Part shown: positions 22,553-35,090 of the stretch, in pieces
Position numbering within the stretch: the first letter of the stretch is position 1
Layout: every line of letters starts with the position of its first letter
Assembly (NCBI GenBank): GCA_963921935.1
Contig: OY998178.1
Span: 50,646,951 to 50,710,950, forward strand
Source: Galeruca laticollis
Taxonomy: Eukaryota > Arthropoda > Insecta > Coleoptera > Chrysomelidae
DNA: 64,000 bases
Reading direction: 5' to 3'
The notes under the pieces: model-generated
What the model was told of the DNA's origin: nothing
The model's input: the letters and a program-made list of their open reading frames with translations, nothing else
Databases searched by the model: none
Position numbers and translations under genes: made by a program

Positions 22553-23274
22553 CTTGGTGTGCTTTAAATCCGATTCAAAGAGCTGTTATTATGTGTGATT
22601 CCAAGTCAGTATTACAGGCTATAGAAAGTTCTCCATTCAAGTGTTACAGACAAAATATAATTTTAGAAATTAAAAAATTAACAAGCGAATTAAAAACCCT
22701 GAACAAAAGTATAGTATTCATGTGGGTAAAAGGGCACTGCGGTTTAAAAGGAAATGAGTACGTGGACTTGGAAGCCAAGAGAGCCTGCAAAATGACTTCT
22801 TATACCAATCTTTATGTCTTCTCAGACCTTTTAAATTATTATAAGAAACATATTAGAACTAATTGGGAGCGGTCTTACGCCGACTTCGCTAAAACATCTA
22901 ATAGCCAATATTTCCTTTTGCATCCTACTTTACCAACTAAGATCCCTCATATTTTTAATTTTGATTATAGAAAACAATATACCTCCATCATATCACGTTT
23001 AAGAATAAATCACGGTCGTTTCCCAGCTCATCTTTTTAAAATAGGTATTGTCAATTCTCCAGCTTGCTCCTGTAACAAGGCATCAGTAGGAGATCTGAAC
23101 CATATTTTCTTTGAATGCACTGAAAATGAAAAGGCAACTACTGAACTTTACAAATTTCTTATCAATTTCAACGTTCCTCTTCCCACAAATATAACCGCTC
23201 TTTTGGCAAATACTGAGAAGTCTGTACTTGATTCCATAGTGGATTTCATAAATAATTCTAAATTGTCTATTTAG
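22411..23274 (+). pseudogene. I-element ORF2 part 3, RNase H domain
   Basis: The RNase H domain starts just after the frameshift with YTDGSK (catalytic Asp, about 22414) and continues through the ATG at 22480, which is internal. Further catalytic positions are visible: the Glu in SAEAFAI, the Asp in MCDSKSVLQAI, and the GHCGLKGNEYVD block with His and the last Asp. After RNase H, a C-terminal region with a Cys/His cluster (CSCNKASVGDLNHIFFEC) is typical for the clade. The frame ends at 23274. RNase H places the element in the I group rather than Jockey or CR1. Confidence 0.85.
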
Positions 23275-23403
23275 ATATATGCTTAGATTTATGCCCAGTA
23301 ATCAGCAATTTTATATCCTTACTCCTTTACAGTCCTTTTAATTTTTCAACCTTTACTCACTTTTAACTTTCTGTGGCTAATAGACTATGTCTGAGGCCAT
23401 TCT

Positions 23404-23428
23404 CCCCCCCCCCACACACACACACACA
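23404..23428. repeat. C-run followed by (AC)n microsatellite
   Basis: About ten C followed by about eight AC units. It lies downstream of the LINE and could mark or follow its 3' end. Confidence 0.9.
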
Positions 23429-25079
23429 TTTGCATTAATACTTTTGGGGCAAATATGTTTCGACTGAGTATTGTGTTACGATTTGAAGAAATTTATAGAG
23501 TTTTGTAAATTATTTTCCATTATTTCAGTTTGAATTAAGAGGGTAAACACTTACCACTTACAATCAAGTCACTAAAACTGTTTTCAAATAGTCATTAACC
23601 TTTTACAATGTTAACATTGTCAAGATGTCAAGTACAATAGAGGTTGACCTTGAGAAAGAATCTTCATCTGTTCCAAAATTTTCAAATCAACATAATTGTG
23701 CCTACCTTGGTTATGGTTTAATTGATCACTCGATCACCACTAATTCCCGAATTAAAAGAACTGACAATTTCCGTTTGCTGTTCCTGGTTTCCTTTGGTCG
23801 TAAAAAGTCTGGTTTTCTTTGGGCCACGTGTTCTCAGTGAATTTCGATTTGAATCGGTTTTTTAAAGCCAAAACTGAAAAAGTAGATAAAGTATTTCATA
23901 AAATATCATAGGTTGATTCCCATATTAGTGGATTTATATACTTTACTACCTACCTGAAAGACCAAACTTCAACTACGGTAAGTCATCATCGTCAACTATA
24001 TTTCCTTTTGCATAATTATATCCAACCATGGGCTTTCAGGCCTTCTTCTGTTATCCTTCACTGCTACCCAGCAAACTTTCCGGTACGCAAATTCTACAAC
24101 CTCCTAGAGACGGTAACTAATGCATGAACTTCTAGAGGAGCTCAAGGCAGATACATACTTTAGCTCGTACCTGATTATTATGGTGGAGAGGAAGCACACC
24201 TATACATTGAAGCTGTGTTCATAAAAAACTAGTGAGATCTAATCTTTACTTTCCTGTCATAGTGAATAGTCCGGCCTGGTTTGGTGCGCTTCCTAAACTG
24301 TTCCCTTCGGTATTTTAACTCTAGCTCAATCACTGTACATGGGATTGTGTAACCCATTATCTTTTAATATCTGAATTTATATACAACCCCCTCGCTTATG
24401 GTTTAGTTGCTTTATCCTAAAATTTCCTAGCATATATAGCAGGAGAACTAGTTTTATTAATTTCAACCAGAGTCTTCATTCAGCTTAATCTTAAAAAAAT
24501 TGTAAGCCAAATAGTACTACTTGGGAAGTCTCTTGTATTGTTCAGTGTATATTCATCACTCTATTTTATCAACCCTATACAATAATATGAATGGGCACTC
24601 TAATTAAATACATACTTGGCGTTGTACTAGAGATTTTTGATAAACCCACACCACTCTCCGAAAACCATTAAAGTAAGTAGGTAACCAGAATTTGAGATAA
24701 AATTCAATAATAACACTGAAAAGGTTGACTCCATCCCCTCCCTGTCTCAATACGGGTAAAGAGGGAGGTATAAATGATGAATAGATACAACAATTGCTTA
24801 TTAGAAATTTGTAATCAGAGTTTTGGGGTTATTTCCATGTTCATTACCTTTCTGTTACTGGTTAATCATCGTATCCTGTAATTCTTACAAAAATCCTAGA
24901 ATGTTTTGTAGACGCAGACGAGTGGATTTTTTGAATAAAAAAGACAAAAAACATCATTTCACTAACATGAAAATAAGGAACAGGATCTTACTGCTAAATT
25001 AGGGGTTATGTTATATAGTGAATAAATACTCTTCTCAAATACGAGTTATGTCATCCCGAATTACACTTATTTCTGTGAA
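23429..25079. other. No gene seen
   Basis: AT-rich, with only short frames (for example 23625-23840) that lack motifs. Nothing repeated within the window was recognised. Confidence 0.45.
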
Positions 25080-25700
25080 CCTCAATCTCAAATAAAGGAA
25101 ACCTGTTCTTATCAAAATAATGCTAAAACTAATACATTCAAGAAACATATTATACAGCTCAAATCTATTATACCGGGAATGTAATGTTCTGGATGTGAGA
25201 CAACTGTACTTATTATGCTCGAGTGTAAAGTATTTCAATAAAACTCATAAATTAAAAAGCCACATATACTACACGCGAAATAGATCATTGCACATTTTAC
25301 TGACAGTTACAAAAACGCTAAGCAAACGATGTTACCTATCCCCAAAAATATTTAATATTCTTCCTAAGACAATTCAATATATTCAATATACTTCCAAGAT
25401 TTAAAAGACCTGTTAGAAGTACCAAGAAGCCTCATATCCAATATTTTTTAATATAATTACTTTCTTAGGTTCCTGATTATCATTTTTGTATGATTTCTGT
25501 GTCATTGTATATTTTCATCCATTTTATTTATTTGTTTATCTGTTCTATCCATTTTATATTTTATATATTGCATTTCATTGATTAATTCTCAAAACAAGTG
25601 CTTGGCACTTATTGAATATTAATTTATTTTTATTTTATTGTATTTTAATGTGATATATCTATGTACTTGTTTTTGAGAATAAATTATTATTATTGATCTT
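25080..25700 (+). pseudogene. 3' end of a 5'-truncated CR1/Jockey-like LINE
   Basis: The frame at 25120-25404 has the layout of the extreme C-terminus of a LINE ORF2: LDVRQLYLL, then a HYYTRNRS-like block (HIYYTRNRSLH) and LSPKIFNILPKTIQ. An AT-rich 3' UTR follows, ending in attattatt at about 25681-25695, a usual LINE tail. No reverse transcriptase core is present, consistent with 5' truncation. Clade assignment is tentative. Confidence 0.55.
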
Positions 25701-27559
25701 GCTCAGGTAGCTAGGTCTTGACTTAATTGACTCAACTTTGATCTACATTATCATTTAGTTTTGGTGCTTGGAATTTTGTGGGTATGGTTTTCCTGATTTG
25801 CGGTTGACCTCTGTACTCTCTTGTGAACAACCTGTATATTACCAAAAAGCTTCAGCAGCTCGTTGTTACTGAGGATTTCAATGAGAGTTCATTCTAAGTA
25901 TTCAGCTGAATGGTTTAGATCTGTTTCTGCTTTCTCGCCAGTTTGCCCTTAACGACATTATAACAAATGTAACACTGATATCTATTGTTGACTGTTATTT
26001 TTGAATTTATACTCTAATACTAAAGGAATTGTTTTTCTCATTATTAAAGTACTAATAGTGTGATTTATAACGTTCTAGTGAAATCTACTTCATGTTCAAA
26101 AAATGTTACTATCACTTTCTATTGTCGAATATAGGCATATTGAGAATATTTATTGTGAAAAATATAGGCCTCAATTATTTTTAATATAGACTTTTTAGTA
26201 TCCCACACTGTATACGCTTATTATACATTTGACCTGAAATTGCAAGTTGAAAATTCTGCGGTGAAATTTTCATCGATAATTTTTTGCCTGTCACATTTAA
26301 CTGCATTTCTGGTTTGTACATATTACAATACAATAACCCCGGTAAGGTAAAGAAGTATATCAGTTATCAGTTATGGCATTAGCCCGAGGGAGACAAATCT
26401 GCATTGAATGAACGCAGAAGTTGAAACCGAACCAGAAGATTTACGACCGAATTGTGACGAACCAGTCAACAATTAATTTGTCGGATGGTCGGGTAATTGT
26501 TGGCTTCCTGCACTCTTTTGCTACTCGATGTGGTTGTTGTCTTTGTACTTAGGCCAGTCGACGGTAACTTCTGACCTCTTGACAAAAAAGACAAATAATG
26601 GTCACTTGAACTTAGGAGGCATTTTGTTCAAGAATCATTGCAGATTATTTGAAAATCAAAGTAAAACAAACTCTGACTTTCAAGATATATTAACACTTTC
26701 AGCTTATAACTTGAAACGAATATTCTTTTGGTTGGTTGGGCTGGTCAATGGTACTCAATCTATGGTGTTGAACAGGGCCACATTTTCAACATGGCGCTGT
26801 TGATAACTTTACTAGCACGGTAGTACTCGTATTTATTCTGCATTCTAAACGATGGAAATGCTGGAGATATGTTTTTCTTTCTATCTCTCATCACAGCCTC
26901 TCAAGAATTTTGTGAAGATTCATGTGAAGATTGACAGTGTAATTTTATTGACAACACACAACCCACAACAGTTATCAGCTTCTACCTGTTTTAAAATACG
27001 AGAAGAATATTCCATTAGTGCCATCATAGTTGATCGAAATGAGTATTCAGCAGAAGCTTATCCCAAAAAGTACCTCAACATTTTACTTCATGGCTATATT
27101 TCGATATTTCTTAGCCATTGACTCTCCTAACAGTGATTAAATTGGCATTTATTACATCCCTGGAGTAATACTTAGTCTCATCATGATTAACCAGTTACTT
27201 CCTATGGTAATCCAAACTATTTTGTTAATAAGAGCCTAAATGACTTTGGTGCCTTAAGGTATATACTACTATACATTTGTTCGAAAGATGGAATTGGTTA
27301 CCGATCTGGATTCAAAATATCTTCCAATTACTTAGTTAAAAACCTAGGTGAACACAATAAATCTTATTTGGGTTCTAACTAGCGGTGTTGTTTTTAGCAG
27401 TGGAGCTGGGAGGCAGTAACAAAGTCTACACAAAACACGGAGAGAATAGCCTCAGTAGCCGATGGAATATAAAAAAATATGAGAGATAGCTATTTGCAGG
27501 AATTTTATAAGGCGTTTAATTCTTGCGTCCCAGAACGATAGCTATCACATTCTTTCTCA
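25701..27559. other. No gene supported
   Basis: Contains a few frames of 65-91 codons (26528-26803, 26852-27121) without recognisable motifs, starts or composition that would separate them from chance. No repeats noted. Confidence 0.4.
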
Positions 27560-29085
27560 AGCTTTTCCTGAAAAGGCCAAAATTATGCAGAAATGTCAAA
27601 ATAAATTTGTGAAGAAACACTTTTCTCATTGAAGTGAAGCACCTCATTATAGAAGAGTTATTCCACAATGCACTAAATATCAAAAATATGGTCATCCAAA
27701 AAACTTTTGCCATAGAAGCCCCAGATGTGTCAAATGTATAGGATCACATCACACTACAGAATGTCCCAGGTGTACAAAGGATGAAAATGTAAAACATGTG
27801 AATTGTGGTGAAAAGCACCCCGCAAACTATAGAGGATGCATTGTACATGAGCAGTTGTAAAAGAAAACATATCCCAAAATTAGATAACGAAAACTACAAA
27901 CACCAAGAGAAAACAGGGTTACATCGCAGGGAATGACATTTGCACAGGTAGTCAAACAGAACAACCAACAAGAAGGTAACAACGCTACCCAACAACAACA
28001 ACAAACTAGTTCAACACAATATAATCATATCTCTGAACTAAAAACAATTATTAGAGACTTCATTACACAAATGGGAACAATAATAAATTTAGTCACTACA
28101 CTCTTGTTGCAAAAATGTTTTAATGACCCAGATACTACAAATAGCGGTATGGAATGCAAACGGCTTAAATCAGCATTCTCATTAATTGAAAATGTTCATA
28201 GCCAACAATGCAATAGATATCATTCTAGTTACGGAAACGCACTTCACTTCCAAAAATTATCTAAGGCTTCCTAACTACAAAATATATTCTACTAACTATC
28301 CTGATGAGACATGGCAGATGGAGGCATGGCAATAATAATAAGAAATACATTAAAACACCGTGAACTTGAAAGCTACAAAGAAAATCATCTACAACCCACT
28401 AACATCGCAGTTGATGTAGTTACTAGAAGCATTAAAATATCTGCCGTATACTGTTCTCCCAAACACAACAATGAAATAGACAAATATGAACATTTCTTCA
28501 AAACATTTGGAAACAAACTCATAGCGGGTGGTGATTACAATGCAAAGAATACAGTTTGGGGTTCGAGAGTCACAAATACTAAGGATCGTGAACTTCTAGC
28601 AAGAATGTCTACCAATAATCAACCGATAACCCAGAAAACGAGGTTTACATCTTGACAGAAAACTGACATGGAAATCGCATATATTTACAAAACGAAAGCA
28701 ACTGGGTTTTAAACTTCGACAACTGTACTGGTTCATTGGCAGAAAATCGCAATTAAACTTAACAAACCAAATGTTAATATATAGAGTTTTAATAAAACCA
28801 ATGTGGACAGACGGCATTCAACTAGGGGGATCTGCTAGCAACTCAAATTTAGAAATCATGTAACGTTTCCAGAACAAAATACTCCGAATAATCACCAATG
28901 CACCCTGGTATGTCCCAAACAACTTGATACAAAAGTACCTCCAAATTCCCGACTGAAGTCACAAATTACAGTAAAAAATAGAAAAACAAAGGTAGTGCGC
29001 ATTCTAATGTTCTAATGCGTGACTTATTTAACACCAACGATGAAGACATAACAGAAAGATTTACTCGAAAATTATTTAATTAAGT
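27560..29085 (+). pseudogene. Jockey-clade LINE, internally deleted
   Basis: Remains of gag and pol on the plus strand. Gag is recognised by PHYRRVIPQC, then zinc-knuckle sequence with GHPKNFC, CVKCIGSHHTTEC and CGEKHPANYRGC (about 27630-27840), and a Gln-rich tail with MTFAQVVKQ (27933). The endonuclease part (about 28130-28630) shows VWNANGLNQHS-like, GGMAIIIRN, SAVYCSP and AGGDYNAKNTVWGS. At about 28640 it jumps straight to the end of the reverse transcriptase region (GLHLDRKLTWKSHIF, then KPMWTDGIQLGGSAS and ILRIITNAPWYVPN, to about 28950). The whole polymerase core, roughly 1.3 kb in a normal element, is absent. Gene symbols are not applicable. Confidence 0.75.
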
Positions 29086-29750
29086 ACTGTAATAAACACG
29101 AGATATGACATAGGAAATTTTAAGGACACCCCATATAGATAAAATTTTCTTGATCATAAAATAAGTCGAAACAAATTAATAATAAAAAACAACTGTTGAC
29201 CTCCGCCAGGAAAGAATTTGATACCAACAATTTTTCAAAATCAGCAAGGTCGATAAACATTACATCTGGTGTTTGCCATGCTTTGTTTATCAAAAAATAT
29301 AAACAAACGTTGCAAACTAGTATAATGAAATTAAAAATTAACCTTCAGTTAAGAAAATGAAAAAACATCAGACAAGGGCACAAATGAAACAATTTTAAAA
29401 TAAATAGCAGGAATTTTGAAAACAGAATCAGTGAGGTAGTAACCCTCATTAAGTGACCAGCACAGTACGGCCTGCCACTTTGTCGTCGACAGTAATATTG
29501 TGTAGTTGTGACTTGTGATATTTCAAAAGCGTAAGTTTTCAACGTATAATTTTTTTTTTATACTGTATTAATATTTTTTTATTTGATTTAACTGGGTGTC
29601 CAAAAGAAAAGGGATACATATATTTTCGGTCATATTGAGTGCACTATTTACATCTGAGCCCCTCACCTACCGATCTAGTCTGAAATTCTATTCATATACA
29701 AGAGATATCGTATGTACGATGATCATTTTTCTTATATATTTCTTTCTGCA
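29086..29750. other. No gene seen
   Basis: Probable 3' UTR of the LINE relic on the left, then AT-rich DNA with only short frames. Confidence 0.35.
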
Positions 29751-30045
29751 TTGTGCAAGGTACTCACCTGTACGAGATATCATATTTATTCTATTTAATT
29801 CCGAAAGTTTTGTTCGATATTTTATTACCTCATATTGTACAGGATATTCAAATGCACGAGATATCATAGTTATTCTATTAGTTTCCGAGAGTTTGTTTGA
29901 TATATTATTCTAATATATTGTACAGGATATTCAACTGTACGGGATATCACATTTATACCATCAAATTTCGAGAGTGTGTTCGATAATCATTTTGTTTGTA
30001 TTGTACCGAATATTCAACTATACGGGATATGGTATTTTATCGATC
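29751..30045 (+). repeat. 83-bp tandem repeat, about 3.5 units
   Basis: Units start at about 29751, 29836, 29918 and 30001 with ttgtacaggatattcaa-type sequence, followed by acgagatatca and a tttcgagagtttgttcgat block. Periods are 85, 82 and 83 bases. A degenerate earlier copy may begin near 29690. Confidence 0.75.
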
Positions 30046-32945
30046 ATAATCAGGAAAGACCCTTTTCAAAAATTTGGAAGACGTTGTGCCCGAGTCAGAT
30101 TTATTTCGTTTGTTTCATTTCATATACATGGATAGTCCTATATAAGGCATAGTTTACGGGTGTCACGATAACGGGTAACTACTTCCAGATTAGGAAAGAC
30201 GTTTTTCTTTAACTGAAATTTTAGTGTAACGTACCGGGGCATTCTCCCCCGAGTAACTGTCATTTTATCCAAATCAGGGCTGTGTAATTAACGACTGTTT
30301 GTAATATACTTGTACATATTTATCCACCCAGTCTGTTTCCTTTATCAACAACCCTTACCCTCGTACCAGCAAGTTTGAACGGACTGACGCGACCTACCTT
30401 AGAACTCAGGCTTGGTACATTGTATAAGCCCAAGAGGCCCCACGAAGACCTTGACCGCTCGTGCCAGGAAAACACCTCCCCCGAGGTTACCCGCAGGGAG
30501 ATTTCTGGCTCTAAAATTGTTCCGTAAGGCACTGGTGACAGCACGCTGCAAATATTTCTAGGATAAGAGTGTATAGAAGACCCCTCAGTTCACTAAAATA
30601 AAAAAAAACCAAAGAAATAATACCGTTCCCTATACCAAGGAATAACCAAAACGATCTATTAGAGTGGGGACAGCGGTCACTGTATTCACCCAACGGAGTT
30701 AAGCGCTCTTTATTAGAGTACCATTCCATTTATTAACATTGTTAATTAGATTTTAGAGGAAGTCTCTCATTGGAGAGAATCCCTGCATGTCATAATCTAC
30801 TTATTAACAGATTGTAAATAAAATGGAGTTAAAAAAAATTTAATTAGACCTAAAGTCTGGAAAAAGTCACACTTACAAATAAATAAATTTGGATAATATT
30901 TTCTTGGGGTAAATGTTTGAGAATATTATATTTTGAAAACAATTTATGTACCATACTGACGCACATACACTAAATATATGATAGAACTTTAAGATATCAG
31001 TAGACGTAAGAACTATCTAAATATTACAAAAATCAGTTACTGCAGCATTATATGGTTGAAATGTATATTGATTTGAAATACTACTTACAGATCCCACAAT
31101 GGTGTCTCCTTCTAACGCTTTTTGTCGAAATTTTTTGTCTTGATTCTCTATGAAATTATGCAATTTGTCAGGTCTTTGACCGGCCACTTATAAGTACGAT
31201 AATTTTTAATAACTCTTGTTTTTGTTTCCAAAGAGATTTATAATTCTCCAACCTGCAGTTTTTGTGGTTGGGTTCCGATTGGCAACTTTTATTGAATAAT
31301 GGTGCTACTTCTTCAATTTTCGCAACCTCTGACTTTTCAAATAATTTTTTTTGTACTGTGAACATTGAATTAGAGCTCCAAGAAAGATGAACTGATAAAA
31401 ACTAATACTACAAGATTGTGAAAAATATTTGGGCGCATAAACATTAGAAGTTGATAAAACAATGGAAGCGATTACTAAAATTATTCAAGATGATTGAACC
31501 AAACGACAACTATTTGTTATTGACACCGCACCTGATCGAACTTTGTGTAGTAGGAATGAAATATCGAACGCTGACATTGCTTGTCAGAATAGAAATTTTG
31601 AAGGGGAAACCATGTGACACATCTTTACAAAATTATTAGTGAAATTTACCATATCCTTTCATTCCATTTATGTATTTTATCTTCCCCTAATTTATATTGG
31701 GCGAGAAAAAAACAAAACAAATAGTCGTCTTAAGTAGGAAAGCTCTTTTTTAAAAGTTTTCTTTGGTTATCATATCATTTTCTATTCATTTATTGGAAAT
31801 ATTGAGTGTATACATAAAATATTGCGTTTCTTGAGTTGCGAAGGAACAGTCCTTCATTACTATTTCATATCCGCTCAACTCCAATAATCAGTGCTACTTG
31901 CAGCTTTAACTGTTATATTTGTAAATTAATAGAGTATGTGGTTATTTGACTAACTTTTGTAAATAATTTTGAGTGTAAAGCTATAGACAACTGTTAGAAC
32001 TCTTACTATTATATTAGATGTTTTTACTAATTTTTTCGAGGTGGCAACCTCGCATTTATAGCGAGGTCGTCTCGAACAGTGAATGTATCATAAGCTTTTA
32101 AGTTGGAAGCAAGTGGTTGCTTTCCATCCAAAATTTTAACGTAATAATTATACTACAGTCCATCCATTTTATGAATAATGGTAACTACCAAAGTTAACAA
32201 TAAAACCAATTATAATACGAACAACAACCATCACTTTACTTTTTGAACACACTATGATTTTTTTACAATATTATATAGAGGAAGTTGTCAGTTATATCTA
32301 TATTCAATGAACTTTATTAGTGATACATCTATTATTGTTATTTGCATCCTTTTTTGTCGTGTCCAAGCGTTAATGTTCTGACTGGCCTAACTAACTTTTA
32401 CCTATAAAGAGCCGGTGATGGACCATTAATAAAGCAGGGTTGATTATCGTTACAACTGTTATGCGAAGAGATGCGCCCGTCAGACAAAGATCTAGTCGTA
32501 AATCGGTGAACGGCATCAGTAAATACACAGAAAACAATGCTGGGTGACTGAACCTCTATGACGATCATCGCTGATAAGTGCTTCTGCGGTTACGTTTCCT
32601 ATTCTTTCAACATATTTGCCTTTACTCTTGAAAATTATACTCGATTCAATATACAGTTACTTATAATTTGTTTTAGTTATATTAACTTACCGGGATTTCC
32701 AAGCTGAGATGTATGCTATTAATAAGTTTGTTTTTTCTTTCAAAGTGAAACGTTTATTATGTGGAAGCTATATCTTTTACTTGAAATTTGATAACTGAGT
32801 CTCAAGGGTTCATAATAATACTTTTACATTACCTTGGTTAATTTGTTTAATTTTAATGAACAATTATGAAAAATGCAAGACACGGTATTTATGCATTTCT
32901 ACTTCAGCATTATGAAACTATTTTAGTGAAACATTCGATCATTAC

Positions 32946-32947
<2 letters not shown>
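30046..32947. other. Non-coding, with a GC-richer island at 30220-30730
   Basis: The island at about 30220-30730 stands out from its AT-rich surroundings (starting near tgtaacgtaccgg) and resembles a solo LTR in composition, but no second copy or TG/CA boundaries were confirmed. The rest holds only short frames without motifs. Confidence 0.35.

Positions 32948-32985
<38 letters not shown>
32948..32985. repeat. (AT)n microsatellite
   Basis: An uninterrupted run of about 19 TA units. Confidence 0.95.
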
Positions 32986-32990
<5 letters not shown>

Positions 32991-33213
32991 TCAATGGAAA
33001 GATTATAGAATAACGCGTGGAATATGAAACAAAGACAGAATTAGCGGGCATATCACGCAAAAGAGGTTACAGAGAATGAGTGGTAACCACATAAATGTCT
33101 ATAAATACGAGAATGTCTATAAATATGAGCTCAACAATATGATACACTATATCCATATAACCATAAAGTCCCTACACTTCTTTGGCAGTTAAATTAACAT
33201 TGTATTCTTGTCT

Positions 33214-33415
33214 CAATAAATTTTAATCTAATTCTGTTGCCGAAATTTTGTTTGCAAATTATATATGTTGTAATTTATTTCTTCTTGATAATTTGTATTC
33301 TGTGTCAATAAATTTTAATTTAATTGTCTTACCAGAATTCTGTTTGTAATAAGGTATATATTGTAATTTTCAATTTCTCGATTTTAATTCTTCTTGATAA
33401 TTTTCTATTTTTATA
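33214..33415 (+). repeat. Two-copy tandem duplication, ~95-105 bp unit
   Basis: Both copies begin caataaattttaat and continue through aattctgtt, ttgcaaat or ttgtaata, tatattgtaat and cttcttgataattt. Copy boundaries are about 33214-33307 and 33308-33415. The copies have diverged. Confidence 0.7.
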
Positions 33416-33868
33416 TACGAGTATCTTCCTATTGACTTCCATCTGCCAAAAATTTTCTGACTTCTTTACCGCTACTTCTCAATCCATCTCATTTTTTTTT
33501 AAATCCGGCTTCAAAGGTTTTTTTCCATCTCTATCTCTATTGGCGCACTTGAAACGCGAACTTCACTACCCTCTTATAATTATTTTTACTTATATCTATT
33601 ATAATAATCTAATACATAAAATCAGTTACTTCCAAAAAAATTGTATTTATCCATTCTTTCCTAATTTCCTAAAAAATATGTCATTTTTGACTTTTGAATT
33701 CCTTTGTAGGTTATCTGTTACAATAATTTTGATGTGTATATAGGGTGTCTCAAATGAACATGTTTACAGTGTGTCCCAAATAAATGATTCTAATAAACCT
33801 GATTTAGAAATAATAATAATATTTTTTTTATAAAGTTTAGTGGATTATATTTTAAATAATCAATATGT

Positions 33869-33871
<3 letters not shown>
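33416..33871. other. No gene supported
   Basis: The 139-codon frame at 33324-33743 is Phe/Leu/Ser/Ile-rich, starts inside the tandem repeat and has no recognisable domain; it is probably a chance frame in AT-rich DNA. Confidence 0.4.

Positions 33872-33903
<32 letters not shown>
33872..33903. repeat. (AT)n microsatellite
   Basis: About 15 AT units, ending in atacattg. Confidence 0.95.
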
Positions 33904-33906
<3 letters not shown>

Positions 33907-34589
33907 TGCAGATGGCAGAATTTGTCCTGAGTTTGCAATTTACTGCATATTGTCTAAGAGGTATAAATAAAATCCGCGGTAAAATGATGACTGACTTATA
34001 CGACCTGTTGTAAAACGTCGTAGATTGATAATCATATAATCATACACTTTGCCGGTAAAATTGGGTTTGTAAATGGTAGTATATCACATTCTACATTGTG
34101 TTTTGTTCAAAACTTTTAAAAAAATTTCTGCTCAGTACTTTGAAACTGTTTCACGTATCCATTTCATATTTGGGAAAAAGTGTGAACACTGTACACCCTA
34201 CTAAATTATGTTAAAGAAACGTTTCTGGCTACTTCCAGAGGCGTAGGACAGGTTAATCGTTCTCAAATTCTAGACAATAAGTTTATAATCGAGAATCTTA
34301 TTGTAAGTGAATATCCTCTTGTTGCTGAAGATCATTTCCATACAACATTGGTGTTTGACATAAATTTTTGAATTTCATACGTGACAATCGGTAAAATATC
34401 GAACTTATTTGTAATAAAGCAAATTTTGTTTCAATTAGGAATACTTTATCTTCTATTGACTGGAATGGTGGATTTCTTCCTTCAAATGCTTGTGACAGCA
34501 CTAGCAAGTTCTACCGCCATTATTGGCAAGCATGTTCCAGAATATCCTGAGTATGAATCAAAATTCTCGCATTGATTTAGTCTAAGTAC
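33904..34589. other. Mostly unassigned; right part may be LINE
   Basis: 34280-34589 reads in mixed frames and may be more of the LINE relic that becomes recognisable at 34598. Nothing firm before that. Confidence 0.3.
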
Positions 34590-35090
34590 CTTCAAAGTTG
34601 TTCAAGGAAAGAAAAAAATATCATGGCAAATGGAAAAGGTATTCTAATGCAGTAGATTATTTAACATTTAAGATTTTTAGAGGTAGAGCAAAATATTTGA
34701 TCATTCTAGATTTTAAAAACTATATCAACAGTGTTGAGACTCAAATATCTGCAAACCCAAAGCACAATTGGCAGTTTGAAAAGTCAAAAAAGGGTAAGTC
34801 TGGTACTATCGATGTCATTAGGGATACTAACAAGAAACTGATTACTGATGCCCAATTGATCTCCAATATTTTCTCAAATTACTTCAGTTCTGTCTTCAAC
34901 TTTCCTAATACAAACCCCAACAATACTACTCCAAATAATGATATTAATTATATATCTTCGTTTCACATCCCCCCAAAACAAAATCGTCGATAAAATTAGA
35001 AACCTTCCGGATAATCCGGCTGGTGCAAATAAAATTCCAATTCTAATAATTAAAAATTGCGTTAACGAAATAGCCTTCCTCATTGTGCTT
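34590..35090 (+). pseudogene. CR1/RTE-like LINE fragment (linker and start of RT)
   Basis: The frame at 34598-34993 shows the linker between endonuclease and reverse transcriptase: FKERKKYHGKWKRY, YLIILDFKNYINSVE, NPKHNWQFEKSKKGKSGTI and LISNIFSNYFSSVF. It continues in another frame to about 35090 with KIVDKIRNLPDNPAGANKIP, which aligns with the first reverse transcriptase motif where the active-site lead-in (normally ending in DGI-type sequence) begins. The rest of the polymerase is absent. Confidence 0.65.

Larger units (their letters stand above)
18240..23400 (+). mobile_element. I-clade LINE, nearly full length, with RNase H
   Basis: Contains a gag-like ORF1, then an endonuclease, reverse transcriptase and RNase H polyprotein in the order and arrangement of I-clade elements. 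ORF1 and ORF2 overlap by 26 bases in different frames. Only two small lesions break ORF2: about 10 extra bases in a repeated gatattatta-type stretch around 20654-20666, and about 2 extra bases in tatacact around 22411-22418. The rest reads open for over 5 kb, so the insertion is fairly young. The 3' UTR extends past 23274, possibly to the C-run/CA repeat at 23404-23428. Confidence 0.85.

Noticed and set aside
33324..33743. 139-residue frame
   Set aside because: Hydrophobic, Phe/Ile-rich product of AT-rich DNA that begins inside a tandem repeat; no family resemblance.
33741..34203. Possible MITE with tagggtgt / acacccta ends and TA flanks
   Set aside because: The inverted match is only about eight bases, too short to separate from chance in this sequence.
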